From Rhodotorula mucilaginosa (Eukaryota > Basidiomycota > Microbotryomycetes > Sporidiobolales > Sporidiobolaceae): a stretch of 64,000 bases of DNA. The DNA lies in the NCBI GenBank assembly GCA_034406715.1, contig CP137864.1, forward strand, positions 434,001 through 498,000, given 5' to 3'. The position numbers and the translations under genes were made by a program. How positions within the stretch are numbered: the first letter of the stretch is position 1; each line of letters opens with the position of its first letter. Of the stretch, positions 47,830 to 57,620 are shown one piece after another. The notes beneath the pieces are model-generated. The model was given only the letters and a program-made list of their open reading frames with translations. It ran no database searches and was not told where the DNA came from.

Positions 47830-50800
47830 ATGGCTACGCACTCCGACCACCGCGGTCCCCCTCCTGCACCTCGCAGCAGCCGACGCCTCAAGTTCAGCCA
47901 GAGCGAGATCCAGTCGCAGCTCCAGCAGCTCTTCCTCTTCTCGTCCATCGCAAGCAGCACCACCACAGCCGGAGCAGGGCGAGGTCCCGCAGCCGCAGCC
48001 GCAGACCTCGAACCCCTCGCGCCCATCCTGTCAGTCCCCTCCCCCACTTGAGAGACCAGACTCCCCGCTCACCTCAGAACCATGCACGCAGGGTCAACAT
48101 CTACCGCTCCAAGCAGCAAGACGCCTACCTCGCCGCACTCCAAGACTTTGTCGCCCAAAAGGAGCGCGAGATCCAACTCGTCTGCGCCGACAACTACCAC
48201 GACTTTGTCGCGTCCGTCTCGGCCCTCTTGCGCGTCCGCCAGGGGACCGTCTCGCTCAAACACCGCGTCGTGGAACTCAACGATGACGTACAAAAGAGCG
48301 GAGCCGGCCTCGCAGAAAAAGTCACACACACACACCTCTCTCCACCCTTGCGCACCGGAAAACTGACATCAACTCAACCCAACCCCGCCGCAGAAAAAAG
48401 CGCTCCTGGACGCGCGCCGAGTCGGCCAAAACATTGACGAAACGATCGACACCCTCCAGGCGTGCCTGCGCGTCCTCGACGTCGCCACCAAAGTCCAAGA
48501 CCTGATCCACAAGGCAAAGTACTTTTCCGCATTGCGGGTGCGTTTTCCTCTCCCGTTTTTGTTTCTTTTTCGCGATGGAGGTCGGATCCTTCTGATAGCT
48601 TGACGTTCTTTTTGACCCGGGCGCGCCGCCCGCAGCAACTGGACGACCTCCAATCGACGCACCTCCACAACCCCCTCCTCGTTCACTACCCCTTCGCGGC
48701 CCAGATGGCCCTCTCGATCCCGGACCTGCGCCACTCGATCCGAGACCTCGTCACCGGTCACCTCAAAGCGTGGATGTTTGAAGCGCGAGAAGCGTCCCGC
48801 GCCGTCGGCAAAGGGGCCCTCGACGCGATGGAACAGAGGGGGAGGAGGTGGGCTTCCAAAAAGAGGAGGGAGGTCAACCTCGCGGTGGCAAAGATTAATG
48901 GCCCGATCGAGTTGAGCATGAGCGAGAGGCACGAGTGTGAGTCCTCTCTCTCTCTCTCATTGGGGGCGCGGTTCGAGTCCGTCACTGTACTCACGCCGAC
49001 TGTTACAAAACAAAACAAAACAAAATAAACCACGCGCAGACAACGTCCTCGACAACGAGACGGTCAAGATCGACTTCAAGCCGTTGTATACCTGCATCCA
49101 TATCTACGACACGCTCGACGCGCGCGAGGAACTTCAGTTGAGCTATCAGGCAGATCGAAGGGTGCGACTTCTTCTTCTTCTTCTTCGTCGTCGTCGTCTC
49201 TCTCTCTCGCGGGTGGACTTTCTTGGTCTCCCGCGAGTTAAAGCTCCATAAGCCGGAAGAATGGACTCTTTGCTGTGTTGACTGCCCGCCCCCCCAGGCT
49301 CAAGCCGGCCTCCTCTTATCCTCGACTTCTTCCTCCCTCACCCCCTCCTTCTCCCTCTCGGCTCTCTCGACCCTCCTCGAAGACATCGTCGGCTTCTTCC
49401 TGATCGAGTCACACGTGCTCCGCACGACCGACTCGTTCCGGTCCGAGCAGGACGTCGAAGACTTGTGGGACGAGATGTGCGACCGCGTCGTCGAGATTGT
49501 CGATCAGGGGTTGGCAGCGTGTCAAGAGGCCGAGGTGTTTCTCGGGACGAAATTCAAGATCTTGACGTTTGTGCAGACCCTCGAGGTGAGTCTTGTCTTG
49601 AACCCCTTCCTCCCTCCCCTCCCCTCCCCTCCCTCCCAGGCTGTCGGGCAGCATGGACGAAGGGGGAACCGACTTACTTGGTTGGCTCCGATCGGTGGAT
49701 CGCTGACGCTTTCTTTCTGTCCTCGCGTGCGCGACCGTGGCACGCACCGTATTTCAGGGCTACGGCTACTCTGTCAGCCACCTCAACAACCTCCTCTTGA
49801 CCCTCTTTGAGCGCTATTCTCAACTCCTCCAACGCACTTTCAGCGCCGACTTTGAAAAGGCGAGTTTCTCTCCCCTCCCTCCCTCCCTCCCGTTCCCGTC
49901 GTCTCCTGAGCTCGGCACCTCGGCAGCTCGTTCCCCATTTCCTCCCCGCCACCTGTTGCCGCTTCCAAGGTTGGCGCGCTGCTGACGCTGGCCAAATGAA
50001 TGTTACAGATTGTCGTCGACGACGACCACCAGCCGATGGTGGTCAACGATGCGGACGAGTTTGACAAGGTCGTCAGCGTCACTTGGCTTCCGCCGAGCGG
50101 GGAATGGTCCCTCGACCAGCTCAAAGCGCAAGTGCCCAGTGTCTCTCTGCCGTCTCTGACATACTGGACTCTGACGAGTGGGTTCGTATTCGCCATCCTG
50201 CAGCGGCTCGCGCTTCCCGCTCGCGTTGCCGTTCTCGCAGACGTACCCGCTCTGTTGCGTCGATATCCGGTCGTTCACGGAACAATACTACCAGTTCGCC
50301 GAAGGGTTCGCAGAACATCATCGCGACATTGACGATGTCCTCCGCAAAGTCTGTTTTCTTGTGGTTTATTTCCTCGAATCTTTTTTTGATGAGGGAGCTG
50401 ACCGAGATCCACACTTCCCCCGTTCACGATAGGCACTGGACAACCTCCTCATCAAGCAAGTCAGCGAGAATATCCAAAGGAGGCTCAACATGATCAGCAA
50501 TCTCTCGCAATTGGCACAAATCGTGGTCAACGTGCTGTTCTTCCAGACCGCTTGTTCCGATCTCGAGACCTTGCTGGTCACGCTAAGGTGCGCATCATAT
50601 GGAGATCTCCCCCTTTCATTCGCCCTGTCATCCGTTACCCCGTCAAAACTGACTCAGGGGCAAACCTGTGCCGTCTGTGCGCCGTGTAGGGCCACCCAGA
50701 GAGGGGGTACGATCCACCTCGACTCGCTCGCGTCGTTCCAACAAACGCTCAAGCAGACGCAGGACCGCATGGTCGCCCAGATCGCGCAAAAGATCGACAA

Positions 50801-51623
50801 CTTTTTCGAAGAGGCCCAGTACCCGTGGGCGACGTCGCAGGCGCCGCCGGCTCACCTCGCGGACGACGCGAGCCCGTACTTGCAAGACATGGTCGACTAT
50901 GTCTCGACCGTCATGGTCTCGGTTCTGATTCAACTGCCCGACTTTGCGAAGGACTATGTCTACCGCGGTGCACTCGCGCACATCGCCAAGATCCTACAGG
51001 TCCGTTGTCGTCCCCGCGCGCTCTTTTCAATGATCCTGTTCTCTCTTTTTCGCCTTTGGCTGACTCCTGTTCCCGTCTGTTGGGCACCGCGCATCTAAAA
51101 GTCGTACATCACGGATCGAGAACCGCGGCAAATCAGCGACGCGGGCATGATGTACCTCGCTCGCGACGTACGATGGCTCGTCGCGCACGTGCGGAACTTG
51201 CAGAACGAGCAACTGAACGACGTCTTTGCCGAGCTGAACCAGGTCCGTTCCGCCTTTCGGGGTTTTCTTTCTAGGGGATTGCCCCTCACCAGCTAGCTGT
51301 ACTGACCTCGAACCTCGGTCGGTCTGCCGCGGCAGCTCATGACCCTTCTGACGGCCACGCCCAACATCACCGATTTCCTCGACACGTCCGCGCGGAGCAC
51401 GCGCTTCTCTCGCATCCGAGTTCCGGTCGTCAAGGCCGCCCTCGTCAAGCTCATGAACCACTACAACTCGCCGCAGGGCAATCTCGTCGGGCATCGTCGA
51501 CGGATGCAGGTGGTGAGTTCTGGCATCGTTCGGCGGTCTCTTTTGAGGATCGCGCAGAAACGCCTAACTGACCATCCGCGTTTGCAGGAGGACCTTCAAC
51601 GTGCGCTTGCCCTGACTCGTTGA
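47830..51623 (+). CDS. SEC15: Exocyst complex component Sec15
   Basis: Subunit of the exocyst, the tether that docks secretory vesicles at growth sites, where it binds the Rab Sec4. Exon 1 is MATHSDHRGPPPAPRSS, then FSQSEIQSQLQQLFLFSSIA and LEPLAPIL. The splice to VNIYRSKQQDAYLAALQDFV restores the family core. Next are REIQLVCADNYHDFVASVSA, LRVRQGTVSLKHRVVELNDD, KKALLDARRVGQNIDETIDT, LQACLRVLDVATKVQDLIHK and AKYFSALRQLDDLQSTHL. Later exons give VKIDFKPLYTCIHIYDTLDA, DIVGFFLIESHVLRTTD, EGYGYSVSHLNNLLLTLFER, SEYYQFAEG-like SFTEQYYQFAEGF, NIQRRLNMISNLSQLAQIVV, VNVLFFQTACSDLETLL, PYLQDMVDYVSTVMVSV, MYLARDVRWLVAHVRNLQNE and ITDFLDTSARSTRFSRI, ending DLQRALALTR-stop. About twelve introns. It is head-to-head with SNX4. 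Confidence 0.93.
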
Positions 51624-51897
51624 CCGCCGTTTCGTTGGGTTTACTTCACCATGTTGTTTGTATCATTACTCGTTCCTTTCCTTCGCAGTCAGCAGTCGCC
51701 GTGACGAGTCTGCACGAGGCATGTGGTTGCAGAGATATTCACAAAGGGAAGAAGCTACAGGAAAGTGAGAGAGCAATTCGAGTGAAAGCAGAGTGTCTAT
51801 AACGTACGGAAGAAAGGAGTATGTCGGATTTTGTGCTTTGAGACTGCCCGCGTGGCCAGCACGCCCATCCGGCGCCTAACGGAGCATGCCAATTCGA

Positions 51898-54800
51898 TCA
51901 TTCGGTCTCGCGCTTCTGCTCCGAGCTCGTGCGCGCCGAGGAAGTCTCGCTCCCGTGCTTCTCTTGCTCGAGTGCCTGCACGCGCGCCAAAACCTGACTA
52001 GGCGGACGCGGACCCCTGGCACCCCGGAGACCACGACCTCCCGAACCAGCGGGCCCGGTCGAACGTTTCAACGACGAAGACGAGTGAGCCCAGCCGGAGA
52101 CTTCGCCCTGGACGGCGGACATGAGGCGGAGCGGGTCGTCGGGGCTCGTCGGCTTCCGATCCTTGAACGCGTCTGCAAATCCGGGGAGAGGGTTGGCTAC
52201 CGTCACCGATAGAAACTTGGGGGACAAAAAAAAGAGCGACTCACCGGGAGGGAGAAAGATTTGGTCGAGCGGGTTTCCGCCTTCCCGCTCGGCGTCCAGA
52301 GGTTTCTCGTCAACAGTGGTGGTGGTGGTGGAAGAGTCTCCTCCTCCGACCGACGGGTTCGCCGCCTCGCTGGATGAAGTGGGGGGCGCGAACGGCGCCT
52401 CGACGGGGGAAGGCGGCTGCTCGGATGGCGCTTCGACGGGCGAGGTCGGGGACGGTACGACCGGGACCGGCTCGGGAAGGTCGGGTTGACTGCGCGTGCG
52501 CGCCGTCGGAGTCGAGTCACCTTCTTCGGGCTCGTCTGCGCTCGCCTGCCTTGGCTGACTGTCAGGCGCGGGTGCGGGTGGGACGGACAACTCCTCGCGG
52601 GTAGCTTCAGTCGGACTGGAAACGAGGACAACGTCCTTTACTGGTACCGAGAGGCGGCCTCCTTGGTCTCCCGTCTTAACAGTCAAGGAAGGACCGGCGC
52701 GAGGCGGAACCGGAGGCGGCGGCGAGCCCGCAACAACCGGCTGGCCCCTCAAGTTGCTTCGACGAACGCGCTCGTCGACCGGCTTTGTCCGCTGACGCCG
52801 CGGGCGGTAACGATCCTCGCGCTCCTTCTTGGCGATCTCGACAGCTTTGTCAAAGACCTCGTCGGGATGCGTGAGAAGGAACGAGATGACCGCGGCGGGG
52901 AAGCGATCGTCGAGAGAGAGCGGCGTGGTCTGCTTCGGGCGGAGGAGGGGACGAGCGAGCGAGAGCGAAAGTTTGTGCAGGTAAATGTCGAGAGGTTCGT
53001 CCGTCTTGGTGGTGTGGATCATCCCGACCAGGTGGACGACGATCGCGCGGATGACCTGCGGGTAAGGGCGTAGTTAATAAAGGACGTCCGCACACAGGCA
53101 GCTTCGTACTCTCGAGGCGCTTACCTCGAAGTGAATCTTGGGCAACTTGCCGACCACCTTCGCCAGCAACGTGACCTTCTCTTCCGTATCGTCCGCCTCT
53201 CCTCCTCCTCCTCCCTTGGTAATCCCCACCCTAGCTGACCACCCATTCCTCAACTCATCATACGCCGCCCACGTGAACGGCGGCTGCTCGAGTTCGAGGA
53301 ACCAGAGCTTGGTCGTAGCGCACAGGACGGGCAAGTCGACGCTCGACAAGTCGGGACCGGCACCGTCGTTGGCGCGCAGGAGCGCCGGGGGGTTCAGCAT
53401 CGCGCGGAGCGAGTGTTGGGAGGCGAAGGGCACGTCGTAGAGCCACGCTTTGCGGCGTTCTGTGAGCAACGCGCCACGCCATTGAGGACAATCAGTATCC
53501 TGGCCCTAGCACTCGCGGAGAAGGGCCTCGTCAGACCGATCGCAGTCCTAATGTCACACCCACCTTCATCCGAAGCGTCCTTGCCCTTCTTCTCGACCCA
53601 TTCGAGCAGCAACGCCAGCACCCTCGGCACCGGCACCGTCTCCTTCTCGCGGTTCGTCTCGTCATACTTGCGCAAGTCGATCCCGAACGTCGACACCGGT
53701 TCGTCCGAGTAATGGGATTGGAACGTCGCCGGCGAGGGCTGGAATGGGCCGGTCCTGCTCGAAGCGGGACAAAACGCGAGGACAAAAGTCAGCGGGGAGC
53801 AACACCACTGTGGCCAAGCTTGAAAACAGCCGGCTCCCGCTCGCAAGAACCGGTCTGTCTCGCCAGCACGAGCGCATTATCAGAGGTTGAAAACCCCGCT
53901 GACGTACCTCCGCCTCTCAATGATAGCCTTCAAATCCTTCTCAGGCCTGCACAACTCCAAAGCCTGCCCGACCCGCTCGAGGCTCGCATCGATCAACTTG
54001 GGCAACGCCGCGATCGCGCCATGGAAGGACCGCAGGACCGAAGTCGCGGCGCGGAGGCGGTCCGACTCGCACCGCTGGAGGTACGGGAGGTGGGTCGAGA
54101 TGGTCTCTTCGAGGGAGAGGCTGTGGACGTGTAACGTGAGAGTCAGTCGGAGTACCGGCTATCGGCAGATCGCATGGCGCCGCCCGTATATTGTCCGCGC
54201 CCCGCAAGCAATAAAAAGTCCTCGACGGCGCGAAACCCGACCGACTCACCGCAAGCGATCCAGAATCACCACCTCGCGTTTATACTTTCCCTCGGCGACT
54301 TCAGCGTCCTTCTTTGCCTTTTCGTACTTTTCGAGGCCCGTTTGCGGTCCGACAACGTTCGAGAGGAGGGAGGAGAACCTGTTTCGGGAAGTGGCGGCGG
54401 AGAACGGTCGGCGCGATACAAGGGGGGAGCAAAACAGCGAGAGGGAGGTCAGTCCTCTAATCTCTCATCCGCCCATCTTACCCCCGGCTGTCATTTTAGC
54501 ATAGGAAATCGAGGCGAGGCGAGATTGGACTGACTTGGTTTTGCTCCAATCCAACCTGGCCTTGACCTCGTTCGCATCAATCGTCGGCAAGTGCAACCCC
54601 GCCGGCAGGTGCAACCCCTCATTCTCCTCTCGCGGGGTGCGCCCACCCACAAGACCGCCCTCAGTAGCAGCCTCGTCGTCCGCGCTCTCCTTCCCATCAT
54701 CGTCGAGGGTTTTCCGTCCTTGACGCAGTGCGCCCGCGCCCGCGCCCGACCTCCGGACAGAGAGCGCCCTTCCGAGAGCGCTCAAGACACCACTACCACT

Positions 54801-55768
54801 CCCGCTGCCGCCGCCCGTCGCGCCACTGCGACCGATCAAGCCTTCGTCTGGCTCGCCGTCGACGTCGTCGTCGATCGACTTGGCCGCGCGGGCGCTGTCT
54901 TCCCGGCGGCGGTCGAGTCCGAGAGGTTTGTCGTCATCGTCGTCGTGGTGGTGGGGTTGAGATGGTACGGGACGGTGATCGGGCAAGTCGTCCGGACGGG
55001 GCGGGACATGCGCCGAGCCCAACTCGTCCCGCGCGGCGACAAAGTTGTACTCGTCCTCTGCCAAGTCGGCATTCCGGCACGCCGAGTCGTACGCGACTTT
55101 GAGTCTGGCGACGAGAGCGTGTTGGGACTCGTACGAGTCGAGAGCGGTGAAGAGGGTCGTGCGCGAGGTCGAGAGGCGGTGGGCGTGCGAGGCGGACCAG
55201 GACGAGAACGGGACGAGGATGGTGCGCTGCTCGTGGGGCCCTGTCAGCCCTCGCTCTCTCTGTGTAAGACAAAAAGGTAGAGACTGACCTCGAGGTCTTC
55301 TGCCAAGCGTTCACGGGCGCGGGCTTCGCTGACGGAAGAGGTCAAGAGCGCCTCGAACCCGATTCGGAGGGACGCGCCTTCGTCTGCCGGGCGTGCGCTG
55401 GTCAGGTCATTGTCTCCCAACTTGAGGGCAGACTCAAGCAACGCACCGAGTGCGAATCCGTCTTTGCGGAGTGCGGGCGGGACGAGTCCGTCTGCGAGGG
55501 TTCGTTCGAGGCGGATCCTGCGCTCGACGTGGGTTGCGAGCTCTTGAGACTGAACGGTCGCGGCATCGAGGGCGGTAAACAAGCTCTCGAGACCTGTCCG
55601 GTAGTCGGTCGACCAGAACTATGGCAGGGTGGGATTCGGTCAGTGGTCATTGTCAGTCATGGAGGGAATCCGGACTGGAAGGAAGAGGAGGGGACGCACG
55701 CTGTTGGCGAAGGTTGCGGGGAGGACTGGCTTGGTCGCTGTGACTGCCTGCTGGTCAGTCGTCGCCAT
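51898..55768 (-). CDS. RGD2: F-BAR / RhoGAP protein, Rgd2 type
   Basis: Membrane-curving Rho-GTPase regulator at growth and division sites. The start MATTDQQAVTATKPVLPATF leads across an intron to FWSTDYRTGLESLFTALDAA, QSQELATHVERRIRLERTLA (start of the F-BAR/FCH region), and ILVPFSSWSASHAHRLSTSR with YDSACRNADLAEDEYNFV. An unusual acidic, low-complexity insert of about 170 residues (54500-54990) then interrupts the F-BAR before GLEKYEKAKKDAEVAEGKYK and VVILDRLRLSLEETISTHLP. The RhoGAP part reads TFGIDLRKYDETNREK, VPRVLALLLEWVEKKGKD, ERRKAWLYDVPFASQHSLRA, FTWAAYDELRNGW, KVVGKLPKIHFEVIRAIVVH, IYLHKLSLSLARPLLRPKQT. The last part is a Pro/Glu/Ser-rich tail with two SPVEAP units and a final coiled coil (VLARVQALEQEKHGSE). 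I do not see the classical arginine-finger motif EGIFRxSG. Fungal relatives share the RRKxW-x-DVP pattern seen here. Confidence 0.8.
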
Positions 55769-55972
55769 GGCCTGCCTCGGTCGCTCAGGCTGCGTGGTCA
55801 AGCGAGAGAACGAGTTGCAAGTGGGGCGGTGAAGTAAACTGGCTGAGGGGAGGCGCGCACAAGGGCAATTCATCTCGCCTTGCCGAGATTACAAACGTTT
55901 TCTTCGATCACTTGTTACCAACCTTCGCACCACGCACTCGACGTCCTGATCTCGACTGTAGCACGCCAGTGG

Positions 55973-57271
55973 ATGCTCTACCGTTCCTTGGCGCACACTA
56001 GCAAGACCGCCTCGTCTTGGTCATCAAAACCCTTGACCTCGCTCCGACCGCTCGCTTTCCCGCTCGCACCCGCCGCCGCCTCGTCGCCCCAACAACCCAT
56101 TCCCGCTCTGTCCGCCTCCTCGCGCCGCACCACCATGTCGTCCTCGACCCAGCTCCTCCAGTCGATCCTCGACGCCAACGAGACCTACGCAGCTGCGTTC
56201 GCGCAGTCCGATCCCGCCTTGCTCAGGAAACTCGCGCAGGGTCAATCCCCCAAAATCTTTTGGCTCGGTTGCTCAGACTCGCGCGTCTCGGCCGAACTGT
56301 GCGTGCCCTAGCCCGGTCTCTGACAGAGAGTTGAAAGAGGTTGACACTTTGTGCTTCAGGTCGACCGGCGTCGCTCCCGGATCCATCTTTGTGCACGTTA
56401 GTCGCGCCCCCCCCCCCCCTTTACTCCCCGAGGGGAATCCCTGATACTGATCTCGTTTGATTAATCGCGGGGCTCAACCTCGCACACAGCGCAACATTGC
56501 CCAATGCTTCCACCCCGGTGACCCGTCCGCATCCGCCGCCCTCGCCTACGCAGTCCACGTCCTCAAAGTCGAATCCATTATCGTCTGCGGTCCGTCCCGT
56601 CCTCTTCCCTCGACTTTGGCTGTAGACTGACGACCAGGATCATGTAGGACACACGGGCTGTGGAGGTGTCAGGGCTGGGATGCAAGCCGCTGTCGATGCC
56701 AAGGTCAAGGAGGACGCGGGTGAGACCGTCGAACCGCCAAAGCCCGGAAGTGTCGACGACACCATTGCCAAGTGGATCGCACCCGTAAGTTTCCCCTCTC
56801 TCTCTCTCTCTATCTTTCTGTTTTCGCGCGCACTCACTCCGAACCAACCGAACCGGGAAAAAAAAAACCAGATCAAATCGCTCGCCTCGCCGCACGCGCA
56901 CGCCGCCTCGGACCCGCTCTCGACTCTGGAACTCGCCACGCTGACGGACGAGCACGTCCGCGCGACCGTCGAAGCCGTCGCCGCTTCCGACCTCGTCCGC
57001 GCCGCGTGGGACGAAGGAAGGGACTTGAGCGTGCACGGGTGGGTGTACCATGTCGCGACCGCCAAGTTGCGCGACCTCGATTGCGGCTTCAAAGGACGTG
57101 AGTCCCCCACCTCGGTTCCCCTCTCTCAGTCTTACTGTCAAAGGTCCTTGAGTATTGACTCTGCGGGTTTCCGCCGCCGCGACCGCCACCGCCGCAGCTG
57201 GAGTCCGAGCCGATTCGCTCTCGCGTCCAGCGACGTACGCCGACTCGGAGCCTGCCGATGCCGAGAACTAG
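55973..57271 (+). CDS. Beta-class carbonic anhydrase
   Basis: Interconverts CO2 and bicarbonate, feeding carboxylases and CO2 sensing. Zinc ligands are visible: Cys100 and Asp102 of LGCSDSR, then His and Cys of VCGHTGCGG, whose Gly codon is split by an intron. Between them lies STGVAPGSIFVHRNIAQCFH, joined over two introns. Further conserved pieces are LAYAVHVLKVESIIVCG, DDTIAKWIAPIKSLASPHAH, LELATLTDEHVRATVEAVAA and EGRDLSVHGWVYHVATAKLR DLDCG. The last exon gives PGVRADSLSRPATYADSEPA...stop TAG at 57269-57271. The first ATG (55973) adds 54 residues rich in Ser, Ala, Arg and Lys, like a mitochondrial presequence. A second in-frame ATG at 56135 (MSSSTQLLQ) in good context would give a cytosolic form. 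A run of 12 C lies in the second intron. Confidence 0.92.
56407..56418 (+). repeat. Homopolymeric C tract in a carbonic-anhydrase intron
   Basis: Twelve consecutive C bases shortly after the donor of the second intron. They are probably length-variable, and prone to sequencing error. Confidence 0.8.
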
Positions 57272-57620
57272 ACCTCCTCTTGGGGCGGCGCATAACATAA
57301 CGATACCAGCGGACCCGGACCGGGGCCGGCCAAGGGAGGATGGACGGAGGGAGGACATGTAGATCGAACGTCGGGGGCGGCAGAAGGGGGAGCCCGATTC
57401 TTTTTCCTGAACATAGACTCGATTGCTGTTTTTCGCGTGCCACGCCGGTACTCCTTTTGATTCTCTCTTTCGCTTCCATAGCGAGATTGCCCCAGCCTAT
57501 GCACTCGCGTCGCGGTTGACGCGTCGATCCGCGTCGTCGATTTTTGATGAGGTTGGAAGCTGCTCTGCTCTCTCGCTATCCTCCCGCTTCCAGCCAGCAC
57601 GAACTTTTGCCGAGGGGGCA
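57272..57620. promoter_or_regulatory. Spacer upstream of ELG1
   Basis: About 350 bases between tandem genes. The ELG1 reading frame stays open upstream to 57423, so an earlier start is possible, but the ATG at 57621 is in the better context. Confidence 0.35.

Noticed and set aside
47730-48047. 106-codon minus-strand ORF as the first exon of SNX4
   Set aside because: It overlaps SEC15 exon 1 in antisense. Its sequence shows no SNX4 resemblance, so it was not joined to the gene, though the true SNX4 start remains open.
48969-48982. GGTTCGAGTCC-like tRNA T-loop sequence
   Set aside because: It lies in a SEC15 intron next to a CT repeat. No matching acceptor, D or anticodon arms can be drawn upstream.
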